Source of the DNA: Taeniopygia guttata
Lineage: Eukaryota; Chordata; Aves; Passeriformes; Estrildidae
DNA: 64,000 bases
Direction: 5' to 3'
Assembly: GCF_048771995.1 (NCBI RefSeq)
Contig: NC_133026.1
Location: 106,902,501 to 106,966,500 of the forward strand
Every line of letters begins with the position of its first letter. The stretch's first letter is position 1. The position numbers and the translations under genes were made by a program. This document shows positions 22,477 to 36,173 of the stretch, in pieces. Under the pieces are notes generated by a model. That model did no database searches and had not been told where the DNA came from. It saw only the letters and a program-made list of their open reading frames with translations.

Positions 22477-25400
22477 TACTTGACACTTACAAGAAGTTTT
22501 ATTTCTGGTAGATGTACACATGCTAAATTAAAAATTTTTGACAGTTTCTCCCAAGCCACTGCAAAGATGTAGCAGCTTATGCAGCTGCCATCTGAAAGCT
22601 CACACGGAAGCTGCCCAGTAGGTAGGCAGCGCAGTCCCAGAGCATACCTTCCTCAACTCAGACTGCTTGTGAGCAGCTTGCTCTTCTCCTATATTTCTTC
22701 TGAAACTTCATTTTTCTACCTGTCATCTTGCAAATTGTTCCTAAATGGGCTCAATAGTGCCACCTGAACTAAAAATCAAAAGCAAATCCAAAGGCCTTAA
22801 TCATAAACAAATAACTGATATTTTGTGATTCAAAGTGTATTTACCAGTATGAACTATGATTCTTGTTTGATGATGCTGTGATTTTCTACCATGCTAACTG
22901 AGGCCAAGGTGCTGCAACTGGATTCCAGTGATGTTTTTTGCATCAGGGCTGGAGAAACATACCTCTCCCAATTAATTTTTAGTCATTTTCTTTTGTCTCT
23001 CTGGCTGAAAAAAGTGTAATGGGTGGTGGCTCGTTGAGATAAATGGCCTTCTTGGGTTGACCTCAAGCTATATCACTTTAGAAAAAAAAAATTACAACAA
23101 CATTGTTTAAAAGAATTCTCTGTATGTTCATACACTAATTAGTATACTAATTCCTGTTTCCAGGGCAAGCTGGTTTTTCAATTTTTTTTTGTTTTTGTTG
23201 ATTGTCCACGATTAAAAGATTACTTTACTGAGAAGAATAATGTATATTTTCTAAAGTAACTGACAGCTGCAAGACAGGAGAGTGTGCCATAACTGCTGCT
23301 GTCACGAGGAATGGCAGCACCACTCCTCAGCCTTATGCACACAGCCTACACAGAGAGCAACACATAATCATGCACTCTATGCCCTGCTTACCTCCATACA
23401 AAGGAATGGCATATTTGTGCAGGTTTACAGATTAATCTGCTGTAATTCTCTTTAATGTTAAACTACTTCCAGCTCAAATGTAATTAACATCACCAGGTAC
23501 AAAAGATTCAGATTGGAAATATGAGTACACTCCAACAGAAAAAATAACAGCTTGATGCTGTTCTTTATGTTCAAATAGTTGGATACATTAAGGATTTTGA
23601 CAGCATGTTTGTTCTGTAAGTATGTAGATGAAAAAACAAAGGTTTCATTTCAAAAGGCAAGGCATTACTACTGTATTTAATTAGAGAGAAAAATCCCTTA
23701 AGTATACGGATCTGCCAATTTATGTGATGTGACTGCTATAAGACCTAGCAACAAAGGATTTTTTTCCTTCCAAAATCAAATCTATATTTATATATACTTC
23801 AAGAGCCATCATCAATGTCAAAATAAAAGCTTTAGAATAAAAAGTTTGCTTCCTTAAGTCTTCAGATAATTCTACTAATATCTGTGGCATGGCAGAAAGG
23901 AAGGGGATGAACAGAAATGCTGAGTCTGTTTCTCTGTTCCCAGGTATCTGAGGGTTTCCAGAAAGACTGAGAATAGTGTGGAGATCTCAGGGGGCAAAGG
24001 GGACCTTCAGCCTTGTTCTGAAACTGCCAAATGCACAATCTGGAACAGCCATATTCACTTAACTTCAAGTGGGAATGGTACTTCTAAAAAGTCATTTGTG
24101 AAGAGGGAATTTGATGCTCTAATACCAATTTAGTTTTGCTTTTCCAGCTTGTGAAATAAACCCTACCAACTTCATCTTTTACTTTATGTTTCTAGCCTTA
24201 AACACATATGCAATCTATTAAGTTGTGACCCACCCCACTTTGATTACTGTAGTCTGATATACCAGTACAGATTCTGAGAAGTGTAAATAAATCAAAGCAC
24301 TCATTTATTATAAACTTCTGCAGCAAACTCCCATGGCACAAGAGCCTAGGGAAGAAATATTCTGATTTGTTTTTCAGGGTTATAACAGCCAAGGTGTGAC
24401 ATTAACAGATTATCTTCTGTGAAAGCCTTTAACTAGACACACAAAGAATAAAATATTTAGGGCAGAACCATACATTTCCTATGTATTATTGGCAGAATCT
24501 CTGGAGTCTGCAAGCAACACAGCTCTTGCAGACCTGCACATCATTTCCTCCTCCTTCTAACAAGAAATTCAATAAACTGAAAGTGCTCATTTATATCATT
24601 GCCTTCAGAACCTAGTTTAGCTTTCTGTTGCACCTCTATGATAATTATGCAACTGAATACAATTACAGTGGCCTAAAATATATTAATCACAACTTCATGG
24701 TATTGCATAATTCTTCTCAGTTGTCATAATGCCAACTCATAAGTTGCCCTGGCAGAAGAAAACATAAAAAGAAACCCAAGTTGATACTGATTGAAGCAAA
24801 TGAAGGAAAGTTGGCCATCTCAAAGCACTGAAAGTCTCACAACATTCCAAGGTCTCCCTAGCTAATTTTTAGTGATTACTTTTGATATGAAAACAGACCT
24901 TTAATTGTCAGTCTCTAATAAGGATGCAGAACTGTTCCCTGGGAGGTTCAAAGGACCCTGGGAAACTAAACATTTACGAAGGCTTGAGTAGCCAAATGTC
25001 TTGTGCTGATTAACATAGACCATTCAGTTTCCACCTAACGAAGTCATAACAAGAAGGAACCCCAAAGGAAAAAAAAAAATTGGACTGACAAAGGAACATT
25101 AGTCTTAATAAGACTGAGGACTCTCATTCATTAATTCTGTTGAGCATAAAAAGGAGGTGGGGGTATAACTCGAATTCATTCCTGGACCAAATCCTGCATT
25201 GACTAACATTGTGTAACTGTACTTAGGGAGACGAGATGTTACAACATAAATTAATTAAAAATTTAAAGTTTTACCTGCTCTCTGCCTCATCAGCAGTGAT
25301 AAAAAATTTCAAATGAGACAGAATTGCCAGGATGCCCACTAATGGAATTAGTAAGCAGCCTTGTTTGCCAGTTTTCTTCTAGAAGGCTGTGCTTTCTGTA

Positions 25401-26142
25401 ACTCGGAAAAAATGAAAGCAAACATTTTTTATATTTTTCCTTTAAGGATGGAAGATTTGAGATAATGGAAACATGCCAGACAGTGCAGTGTATTTGGTTT
25501 TAGCATCAACACAATATTGATATCACAATTTGGATGGTTTCCAGTTGAACATGGTGCATATTTTCAATGCCTATTTGGCATTCAGCTTGTGTCTAACAAC
25601 AAGAGTAGTTTGTTTCAAATTTGTTTTACAGCTCACTATGCAATTGCTTTGAAAAGTTTTTTTCTTCTTATCCAACTGCTTCACTGCTTTTTTCACATTC
25701 CTGCACTCTTAAAGGAACCAAATGCAGCAAATCACACATTCCTATTCATCTATAATAGGCAAGCAAAGACCAGTTAATTATGTCTTAGTTGGTGCATTTT
25801 TTGAAATCCTATCACAATGTGATCCAAATCCAATGGTAAAAATTCTCAGTTCCCACACTGCAAGGGCCATTGCTTTTTCATCTGTACTCATACAAACCAT
25901 GTCTCTTCTTTTATGTTGCTAGTTATGTATGGTGCCTTATGCTGCTTTATATTATGATAATAGGGAGAGTAGGTCACATAATCTATTAAAATACCTTTTT
26001 AACTGTGCTCCCATGTCAAGCTCAATTGCTTATTCAGTTGTATCCAAAAAAATAGGTTTCCAGGCTTTGACATAAAGGAAGATGTTTCTACCCATCTGTT
26101 GCAGTTTCCTGTATCAAGGTTCTTAGCACATCATTCTGTGAG

Positions 26143-26288
26143 GAATCATAAAATCATACAATGGCTTGGGTTGGAAGTGACCTTAAAGATCTTCTAGTTC
26201 TAACCCTGCTGCCATGGGCAGGGACACCTTTCACTTGATCAGATTGCTCAGAACTCCATCCAACATGGCCTTGGATGGTTGACTGATT
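26143..26288 (-). mobile_element. CR1 LINE 3'-end fragment
   Basis: On the plus strand it starts 'aatcataaaatcatacaatg', then 'ggttggaagtgaccttaaag', 'ctgccatgggcagggacacc' and 'catccaacatggccttgg', the reverse complement of the common passerine/galliform CR1 3' end. The element's 3' terminus is at the left. It is 5'-truncated and noncoding, on the same strand as the host gene. Confidence 0.85.
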
Positions 26289-28173
26289 TTTTTCCAATGA
26301 AGAAAAATCGTCTGGGTTTTTTACTCTAAGAACATCACAGTAAGAGCTGTCATGATAGAAAAGAACATGGACAGCAAATGGAGCTTGAATCCACTTGCTG
26401 AGACCCCACACAGAAATAAAGCTGTGGGCATACAGTTCTCTCTTTCATATACACTGCTATGGTCTTAGGCAGCTGAACCTTTGCATTTGGCCCACAGTGG
26501 ACTGAAATATTGCAGTAGCCTGGCTTTGGTTTTGGCTCCTGCTTGGGTTCTATTCATATTAACAGAATGGCTGGCCCTGTCCAGATGAGGAATATGAGTA
26601 CAGTTGAAATTAACCAGCTCCAGGAAAAGCCTCATGGAGTCATCATCATCCTGGTCGTCATCATAGTCAACTGTTGGTTTTTCACTGGTAGCAAAGATAA
26701 GTTTATCTCCACCTTTGGAGCACACTATTCCAATATAATCTTAATTGGAACACCCTGGAAATGGCATATGAAGGTACCAGTACCAATGGGAAGCAGCACA
26801 CAAGCCTGGAGAAAGTTATTTTGACTCACCTGCTAGGATAACTGCCCCACAAACAGCTGAGCTACAAAGCTTCTCTAGTGTGAATCAGAAGCAGTAGTGT
26901 AAGCAAGTTAAGTACACAGCAAGCCCAAACAGGGATGGAAAAATCCAGCTTCTTGGCACTAGTTACAAAGTAGAGTCCCACAGCAAAATCACCATGGGAA
27001 GCCTTAGTCTACAGTTTCTGCATTTCAGAAATAAAAAGAAGATTAATTTTCTGTACAATATAAGGCCAGGAAGTGACCAGTGGCGATGAGAGCAAATATT
27101 CTTTTAATTTATTGCTCATTCTGAGTTATGCCTACATAAACAAACCGTACTTGTTTAAATCTTCTCAGTTTCTTTGTTTAAGGTCTAAATGTGACACTCT
27201 AAGGGATGCTCTTAGCAGAATGGCCTCAAATAACTTCTCTGAAAACATTCCAGTTAGAAGCAAAATATTCCCCAGTGTGAACCTGATAGTAACAGAAAGA
27301 CACTACTCACATTTATGAGGAATAATCTGTAATTAATCCAATAGTAAAGAAGAGAGAGGAAAAAGGAAAAGATGCAATAGGAACCTTATGAAATAGAACT
27401 TAAACAACTAGAAAAGTAAAAAAAAAAATCTGTAAACCTAAAATTTTATAGTGAAAGAAAATTAGCTGAAGAAAGGCCAAGAGAAACAAAAGCTAGAACA
27501 TAACCTTTTCTAATGCATGGCTTTAAATTAAAATTGGTCAGATACAAACCAAAAACTTACAGCAATCATTTGCTGCAGGGAGTGCAAATTTATCTACATT
27601 TTGTACAACTGGAATATGACCTTTTACGACCAAATCTTGTGGTTGACTTCAGCTGCAGCTATTGGAAGTCATTTGTAAAAGGTCATCCATGACTGAGAAC
27701 ATAATATAAATCCAAGATGCACAAGGATTCAGGTTTGTGCTACTCAAAAGAGCTTGGGGAAGGAGAAAGAGGGCAGGAAGCTCATCCACTGCTACAGATT
27801 CAGTTCTCTATAATGGCATTTATAGTTTGGTAATAGCAATTAATCTAAATAATCAATTTCTAATATGTGAATGCAAATTATGAGAGGATGCACAGTTTTT
27901 ATGCTTGTCATTTATGACTACATTACTTAAATATTACCAAAGGAGATTATATTATCAAGCAAGACTACTTATTCAGTAATGTAACTTGAGTCAATTTTTG
28001 TTGTCTAGAGCATGGTAAAACCTCTTATTCCCACAGATTCTCCACTACAAGAAAAGATTATGGATCCTCAGTTCTTACTGTTATAAAGAAATAAGGTTCT
28101 TAGGCAAATTTAGTTTGTAGCCCTAAATAACACATTTATTTGACTTTATTCATGCACAGCCTTACATAGCACT

Positions 28174-28228
28174 GTTTTTTTTTTTTTTTGTATTTTGTTT
28201 TTTTTTGGTTTTTTTTAAACTTTTTTTG
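28174..28228 (+). repeat. T-rich tract
   Basis: T runs are interrupted by G, GTA and AAAC over about 55 bases. It is low-complexity DNA. Confidence 0.8.
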
Positions 28229-29908
28229 CTTTGTTTTCCACTAAAAGTATGATATTTTAAGGAGCTCCTTACAAGAATATCTGATAATTGTGCATAAGCA
28301 ACCCTCAACAAGAAAAGTGCAATGATATATAAAAGCATGTAAGGTCGTTAGTCATGTTCTCTGACCATCAGAAAATTCAAACTATAATTTGGGCTAGTTG
28401 ATTAGGGAAAAGAAAAATTATACAATACTTTATGCGTAGAAGTAAAAGAAAATTCCTATTAGAGAGAACTGTCAGCAGTTATTTAACCAAGATCTCATGA
28501 CAACACTTTCCCAGAAACCTAAAATCAATTCAGAAGGCCAGTTTGTAAAGGATTCACCACCACTATATGAGAGCACACTTAAAATTATGCAAAAAAAAAA
28601 AAAAAAATACTCTTTTATGCTTGTTTTCTTTAAAGCCAAACCTGTAGCTCAGGCTTGCAATCTGCCCCACCACTAGCTTTGGGTGGCTGTGTGGCAACTG
28701 GTATATATTGCACCCACTATGGATAATTGCAGCCGCCTCCTTGTCGCAGGTGAAACACCCTGATGCTCCAAGCCTCACAAACAGCACCATATTCTGCTTG
28801 GGAGGAGCCTTTTGCTCACTTTAGGAATGCCTGCTGTGCCTCCCTTTGTGTGCCATCCTTGCTGCACCAATGAGGATACTGGCAGTGCTCAAAAGTGGAA
28901 AGCAGCAGGGGTGGTGAAGCAAGTTCAGCTGGAGAAATATTTATGAGAACTCAACTCAACATATGTCACTGAAAACATAGCTAAATTATTCTTTTTAATT
29001 AAGCAGAGACTCAAAATAACAGCACTAAGGTGGTATATGGTAAGGTTTTCTGTACCCAGAAAATGCAAAGTACCCCAACATCAAAAGCATAAACGCTACA
29101 CTGCATCTGGTTGATCACTCGAGCAGAGTCTAAGTATATACTCTCAGGTACAGTTTATCCTTTTTATGCACAGTGGGTAAAATAGGTTTTAAAACCACAC
29201 CTGCAGGTTTTGTACATGCCAGCAATTTCTGCCCACAAACATACTGCTGCTGCTTGCAAAGGACCATGTGTACATACCAAAAGCTGGTACTGAGGTACAA
29301 TTTGCATCCATAAATGTGCAGGTGCAGTTCTGCAGAGACCTATGAGAAGAACGTGACCACACAGCTGGCAACTACTACTCACACAGCAGCCTTCAGACAA
29401 CAATCTTGCCATAGGATGTGCCATGCCAGGCACAGCAAGGAGAGGCAGAATTCACAGCTGAAACTGCAGCTGTGTTCATGACTGGCAGACTGATTTAAGA
29501 AACAAGCTTACCCAGTCTCGGTTTGCAAACCATGGGTATGTACTAAGACTGGCAGCTCTGATGATACCCCAAACTGGGGGCAAGTTTAATGTGTCAGCTA
29601 CAAAGGTGGAAAATTTTCTGAGAGAGTCCTTTTCACCAAGTGATTCAACATGGTTTTCTATGACTGAAAGAACCCACTGTGTTTATTCTTCCCTAGTGAA
29701 CTGCATTCTTTTTCAGGCATTAAAATTAATTCTGCAAGACTGACATGAATCAGCATGAGAATTACTGACCAAGTAAGCTTCAGCAAGTACTAAGTGACAC
29801 AGTCCCATAATATGGTGACTTGATTCACATGTAAAATACTGATTTCTCACAAAGTGATCACTCAGGATGAGACATTTCTCTTTTCTTCTGACAGAAGAAG
29901 AAAATATT

Positions 29909-29947
29909 GTCAATATTGTAATCACAGTCAATATTGTATGTGATTAC
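29909..29947. repeat. Compound direct and inverted short repeat
   Basis: GTCAATATTGTA occurs at 29,909 and 29,928, a 19-base shift. GTAATCACA (29,918-29,926) and TGTGATTAC (29,939-29,947) are reverse complements. Together they form a small foldback next to a direct duplication. Confidence 0.6.
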
Positions 29948-31429
29948 CAACTTGGCAGTGACTTCTTGCTAACTGCAAGGACAAGGTCTTCACATATGTT
30001 CATAGACTAAGGGGAAAAGGCATATTTCTGTTTAGCTTAGTATTTAGTTCTAATGGACATAATACTTAATATGAAATCTGATTAAAGAATGTGAAAAGAA
30101 ACACAAATGAAATGTGGAAAAATTAACTTCAGATTAATTTGGACTAAAGCCACACCAATTGTGATTGCTTAAATATTTAGTGAAGGGTTAAAAGCAGTTT
30201 AAGAGGACTGAATTTCCTGCCTTCTTAGGGATCTAAAAAAGAAAATACGATAATTGAGCATCCATCCCCCATGTAAATTTTGGACACCACTAACATACTG
30301 ACCTATTGCTATAATTAAAGTAAGTTGTACACTGTAGTTTGTTTATAATTTAAAGGCAAGCATGTGGGATGCAAATCTTCAGAGAAATTAATTTTGCATA
30401 TTGATGTTGCTAGCAGGGGGTGAAAGAAGTGCTTAATATTTTTAAATGGCTGGTTACTTAGATGTACAGTCAGAGACTCTGGAAGAACAGAGATGCAAAC
30501 AGCTCAGAGCTTCATATTTCTTCTTCTCATATGAGCATACCAGTAATGTTCCTACTTTTAATACCTTTTGTCCCATGGATTACAGATAACTAGCTCCCAG
30601 AATCACATTAAAACAGAAACACCGCTGGTTGCAACTGTATAGAACCAAGCTTAGGTTAAACATATTAACAAACTTACTGTAGAAATGGAAGCTAGGCTCA
30701 TCCATCACAGAAGAAAGCAAGACAGACAGAAAAAAAAATAAGTTATAAAGAAATCCCTTCATTTTCAATTCTCATTTCTGAGAAGAGATTAGACCAATTC
30801 TACAAATCCAGTGTAGACTACTATTTCTTTGCTGGAAAACTTACGCCATCATGCAGCCACATACACACAACCAAGATGCAAATAATCTTAGCTAAAAATA
30901 CCTCTTTATACAAGCTACAGACAAACAACTTTTCTTTGGGTTTGCTTTTATGTTTGGTTTAAACTTCCCAATGCTCAGCCCTTGCTGCAGCTGAAGGGAT
31001 GTGCTCTTCCTCCTCCCATGTGCTGGCCACTAGTGCAACTGCACTGCAGGGGCAAGACACATCACAGTCCTGACGCAGCAAAAAATTCTCATCTTGCCTG
31101 TAGGCTGATTTTCAACCATATGAGCTCAGAGCAGCCACATGAGCTATGCAGATCAAGACACCTAGCTGGAAAGAACTGTGGGGACAATAAGAAGTCCCCA
31201 TCTGGGAAGCTCACGTGTAGATCAGCATAAACCTTCTATAATTCCGTATCCTCAGGGTCCTTATCTGTCCAGCTGCTTCAAATCCCTCAGCATCAGAATA
31301 CCCAGGTTTGTTACAAATGACTGAATAGTTCAGATGCACGATAATAACAACTCTCTTGACAACCAGCTATTTTCTTTTAGGGCTTGCATTGTACGTGACT
31401 CTGTTTTTTTCCCTTTTTTAAATACTCAG

Positions 31430-32395
31430 ATACATCATCTATTTGGCTTTCCAAAAGGTATTTGATAACATCTCTCTCACAAGATTTCTTAAGGAAACCT
31501 AGCAGGCACAGGAAAGATAGGAAAAGATAGGAAACAGGGTATAGGAATATGAGAGAGGACAGTCAATTTCACTGTGGAAGAAAATCACCAGTGGAGTCCT
31601 GCTGTCTCATGTTGAGGATAATGCTTTTCAGCCTGTTCTGAAATCACAGAAAGGAAGCAAACAGCGAAGAGACAATGTTTGCTGATGACATTAAGCTATT
31701 TGGGGTAGAAATGATGGAGGCTAAAGAACTTTCTTTGAGAGTAGGTTTGTAATAAAATTACATTTGAAGTGCAATTTATACAAAATGATGCTAGAAATCT
31801 TTTAGGGGAAAGCTTAATTTATACTCAAAAATAGTGGACTCTTAACTGAGTTACAAGCACACTGATACTCAGGAATGAGATCTTGGGGTGGTAAAACTTC
31901 TGTGCAAACGTCATCTTCCTGCTCACCAGTAGACAAAACAAATTGAGCATCAGAGAAAACCCATTCATTGTGTTTCTGCATATTCACACACTTACATCTT
32001 AACTATTACCTGAAATTCTGATCCTTCCACTCATGTACAGAGCTGAAGAAGAAGGAAAGAAGGTGGACTGAAATTATAAACTGGTTTACAAGGAGCAACA
32101 ACTACGAAACAAATGATCCAGAGGAGATATGATAGGGATCTGTAAAATCATGAGTGACATGGAAAGGGTGAATCAGAACTGACTGCTTGCTGCCCATTGT
32201 AAAACAAGGCTGGGGGCATCAGATGAAGCAGGCAGATGGCAGGTGGAAAACAAACATGAGGAAGCATCTCTCCATGCAACTGAGAAAGGAAACTCAGGAA
32301 CTCTTTGCCAGGGGACGTTACAGCTGCTAAAACTTTACATGGATTCAGGGGACAACTGAACAAGCTGGGAGACAGGAAATCCTTTTGGGGCTGAT
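31430..32395 (+). mobile_element. Ancient CR1-like LINE copy with visible RT box
   Basis: The left part reads 'ccaaaaggtatttgataaca' and then 'gtttgctgatgacattaagc' 'tatttggggta', which encodes FADDIKLFGV at 31,678-31,707, the catalytic box of LINE reverse transcriptases. Further right are 'agatcttggggtggt' (about 31,882), 'gaggagatatgatagggatc' (about 32,121), 'aaaatcatgagtgacatgg' and 'ggaactctttgccaggggac'. These match the older CR1 subfamilies shared by birds, crocodilians and turtles rather than the younger type in the 14-16 kb cluster. The frames are broken by stops and indels, so it is a relic. Both edges are approximate. Confidence 0.7.
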
Positions 32396-35190
32396 AAGCA
32401 AACAAAAACCACCTCTGGCACAGGAAGTTTCTGAAACACAAACTGCTGGAGTTTGTGAAAGTAACGTGAGAAGGTTTCACTTTGCTGTTTAGGATATTGA
32501 GCAAGACAGAGCTCTGGTCTCAGGCAGTGTTGCTGCTGTGTGCATGTGTAGCAACACAAGACAGTTAAAATAGAAAGGCACCCGCTTAAAATATTTCAGA
32601 ATCTGGACAGCCTCAATAACAACATGCTGTTGACCATTCCTGTTGAGCCTCCAACCACACGAGACTGATCAGTACTTAGATAAATTTCCAAGAAATAGGA
32701 GGAACAGACTTACTGAATATTAACAGCACTAGACTCTGTGTGCAATGAAAAAGAAACAAACACAATGATCTCAGTGACTTCCAATGTCACCTGGAAAGTT
32801 TACTGTGAGCAAGAGATTGGCCTGCAGTATCCTAAGGTAGATGCTAACACCAGACCATTCTATTATGCCACAGGCTGGAAACACAAAGGGTTTAGAAGGC
32901 ATTACAGGAATCTTTTAGCACCTATCAATTTTCTGGTTTACTGGTTCTGCTTCCTTGGAACTACAGAAAAATCACTAGAGAAAAACAAATGAGCCTTTTA
33001 GAGAAGTGAGATGAGTTTTGTTCGTAAGGCAGATATTAATTTAAAGAATACAAATAGCCCAACAGCCATTAAAATGAACTCTTAAGCACTATTTCTAATT
33101 ATACTGCATTGATTAAATACAATTATATTTTAATTAAGCTTTGTTCATACCATCATCCTCCTATGTTTTTTCTCTGTCTAAAGGAGGGAATTAATCTCTT
33201 TTTCTAGAGATTCACTTTCATGGCAAATAATGCTTATCACTTCATCTATTTTAAAAGCAGAAAACAAAATCTGTGCAAGACATGAATTGTCTCAGCTATG
33301 TTAGACAAAATCAGCAGTCTGCTTCAAAGTTCACCTGCCTGGAGAACCCCAGTCAATGTCTGCACTCTTTTCCTTGCTGGTTTTAAAGTCCTACCAAGAG
33401 GCTCACTTTTAGCATTCTAAGCTGTTACAGCTCCAGCTGCTGAGTTATGTTAACAGATTGTGTGAGTGCTCCCAGTCTATTTCCGTGTAAAATCAGCTTA
33501 CCTACAATCCGGGCTGAGGAACAGCCTCGTGGTTTGCCCAGCGCTGGGGCTATGGAGAAGAGATCCTGAATGTTAGCACCTACTGCCCTCTGCCTGCTCC
33601 AAGTAAAAAGGCTTAGGCAGCAAAACAAGAGAGAACTTCACTTTCCAATTTTTTAAATACTTGGTCTTACCACTCTGACTGGAATTGATTTCTAACCTAT
33701 TTCTTTTGATTACAAGAGTAGGAAGTGTTATTCGCCTCTACATTGCCATCGAGGTAGGGATTGCCAATACAAAATGTGCAGATATATACTTCCTGCATAA
33801 TTTTATCCTGTTTTCATAAAACACAATTTTAAATTTCTTTCAGCATTCAGTGGGATTATGAATTCAGAGGTTCACCATATCTTTCCACGAAATGTGGTGG
33901 GAGGTGTATTGCAGTGAAGTTCATAATGACAGACAGAGAAAAGAGAAGTCCAGGTTGTAAATCCTTGCCCTGCAATACGATCCATGTGGTGAAACACTTA
34001 CAGGGGCCATCTGAGTACCTGGCACAAACTACAGAGGGACAGACCTTGATGCCTACACAGATAAGGCTGCACTATCAAGGACAAAGTTCCTATAAGCCAT
34101 AGCAGCCAGCCAGCACTATGAATGGGGACCCAGAAAAAGTCTGTATCAATGGTTTTGACCTTGTATTCAGCTTAAGTGATAACCCACAGCGATCAACTCT
34201 GACTTGCACTTTAAAGTCTCAGTTCTGCCCAAAAGGATTGCTTGAAATTCCTTAGATATAGAAAATCAACAGGAAATCCACTCCCTTGGGTTTTGCTAGA
34301 GGGTACACTAACCTCTGGACTTTTAAACTTTTTCTCTGACCCAGAGAATAGAAAATATTTCCATGTCCATTTGTGGAGGGGTAGAAGTCATGCAAATAGC
34401 ATTCACAGAGTCAGACCTGGCCCTAAGTCCATGAATGCAAAGGCAGTGCTGTAGCCCTGGGTATTTATGTCCATTAATCATGAGCTACAGTTCTGAACAG
34501 AAATGACACAGGAAATCCTGGTGAGCTGTTACAATTCTATTATCCCACATGCATGTCTTCCAAAATGCACCACAGTAGCATTCTCTCCATGTAAGACAGG
34601 TGATATTGGAAAATATAAAAGCCCATTTACATATGTAGCTACTTCAACATATCTTTTCAAAACTGTTTACATTTCCAAGCTCAAATTTCCAGCAAAGGCT
34701 TAACCCGATGCAGTTTGGCTTAGGAATAAAATAAACCAGGTGCTTCCAGTATATTTGGTCCTTGTCTCTGCCTCTGCTTCTTCACAAGCTCTATCAACAA
34801 TGGTCTGGCAGTTACCATACCTTCCCATTCACAGACTCATTTAGGTTCACACCTGGAATATTCACCTCTGGTTCCACCCACTCACAACAGCTGATTATTT
34901 TGATAATTAACCTGTTAGACTGCCCAGATAGCTAAATAACCCCAAGTAACACTGGACCAAGGCCTTCTATGGGAGGTTTTGGTCAGAAGCTGAGGACATA
35001 CCATGACTGCATGCCACGCTTGCTGAAAGCATGTGTAAATTAATACTGGGCATTCTGAATGCCTCAGCACTAAGCTGGCCTGGCAGATGCAGTCCCTGAG
35101 TACCTACTTTCTCTCTGTGATTGGCAGTAACAGCCAGCAAAAAAATAAAGCAAACCCCACCCTCTTGGGACACCCCTTGGGATATCATTA
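32396..35190. other. Intron block without recognisable genes
   Basis: The sequence is AT-rich and unique-looking. The segment 33,420-33,630 is more GC-balanced and contains, on the minus strand, a 48-base open stretch (33,502-33,549) between an AG and a TAG|GTAAGC donor-like site. I do not annotate it as an exon because its phase does not join the terminal exon. Confidence 0.4.
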
Positions 35191-35657
35191 CATTATTATT
35201 ACAGATAGATTTTGCCTGTCACTTTTGCTCTATTTTCTTTAAATAAAACAAAGCAAAGCAAAAAACCCAAATCAAACAAAAAAAAGCCCACAATGTTTCA
35301 GATACCGAGACCCAAAACTGTGTAACACATGAAAATGACTGTGAAAGTTATTTGGAGTAGGACTTTGTCACTAGAGGGCACTTAGTCACATAAAATTAGT
35401 CATCTTTGGGTTGGGTTGGTCTTGGGTTTGGTGTTTTTTGTAACAACTTCTTTCTCTAAAATATCTTCTAAAATATTTGTTGATTTTGCTGGGTTTTATT
35501 ATTGATTTAGGAGTATGCAAGTATATCCATAAATATCTGTAAACCCAAGAGTATCAGGGCAGTGATCTGCAGTGAAACGTTTCCTTTGGGACAGGGGATA
35601 AACAGGGAAGCTAAAGAGAGGCTAGAGTGTACAGGATTTAGTACAAAAACCCAGGCT
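35191..35657 (+). repeat. Large inverted repeat, left arm
   Basis: This arm of about 467 bp is matched, in reverse complement, by 36,174-36,658. By eye I count about 30 substitutions over about 440 aligned bases, roughly 93% identity, plus length differences in an A-rich stretch near 35,250 and a T-rich stretch near 35,430. About 65 bases around 35,354-35,420 match with no difference. I recognise no transposon, LTR or gene in the arm. Match ends abruptly at both edges. Confidence 0.9.
35368..35381 (+). promoter_or_regulatory. CTCF-like motif in the left arm
   Basis: TCACTAGAGGGCAC resembles the core CTCF consensus (CCACYAGRKGGCRC type). It is identical in the other arm at 36,467-36,480 in the opposite orientation. 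A motif match alone does not show binding. Confidence 0.35.
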
Positions 35658-36173
35658 AAAATTATACCAAAGGTTGCTCAATTAGTATTAATTTAATTAA
35701 TAAAACCTGAAGTGGAACAAATTATCATACATAGCAGCAGGGGTCTATAATCACAAACACAGACACAGTTCTCAAGCATCAAAAGCTCTGCTGTAAATTG
35801 ACAAATGAAAAATCATCTGTTATTGAAAACAAAGCCAGAGCCCTCATTTACACACACCTCTCATGAAGTACCTAAGGTACCAAGTGGAGTGCATTATTTT
35901 AAGTGGATTTAACATACTTGACACTTCATTGTAGACGATCTAGCTTATTATGTTCCAGTGGTTTGCTTTGCTGGACACTGAAACCAAACGATTTCTGATG
36001 GGGTGCTTAAGGCTCATTGGCAGCCTGGCCAATGAGGATATATTGGCAGCTCATGGCACAACTTTAAAGCTGCCTTTGTGCTAGGAAGTTGTGCACTTTA
36101 CCTCCTGGCTTCATGACTGTGATAATTTGTCATGGGACCTCTTTGATGCATAAGCAATTCCAGTGGGCTGAAG
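35658..36173. other. Spacer of the large inverted repeat
   Basis: These 516 bases separate the two arms. The two inner ends do not resemble each other. I see no frame of note and no recognisable mobile element. Confidence 0.7.

Larger units (their letters stand above)
16091..26142. other. Intron block, mostly unique sequence
   Basis: No gene was recognised. Listed small repeats lie at 22,146-22,175 and 22,425-22,476. The segment 18,150-18,470 is less AT-rich, carries several CpGs and has an open minus-strand frame of about 96 codons without a recognisable domain; it is a candidate for a conserved noncoding element. A 9-bp inverted repeat (ATCCAGATG/CATCTGGAT) sits near 19,020-19,050. Confidence 0.45.
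26289..31429. other. Intron block, mostly unique sequence
   Basis: I see no gene. It holds a T-rich tract at 28,174-28,228, a 17-base A run at 28,591-28,607 and a compound repeat at 29,909-29,947. Open frames are under 95 codons and featureless. Confidence 0.45.

Noticed and set aside
30580..30768. Hydrophobic minus-strand frame as the CHST9 membrane-anchor exon
   Set aside because: It starts MKMKGFLYNLFFFLSVLLSS, which does not match the expected type II anchor and stem pattern of CHST9, and no splice donor in the right phase was evident.
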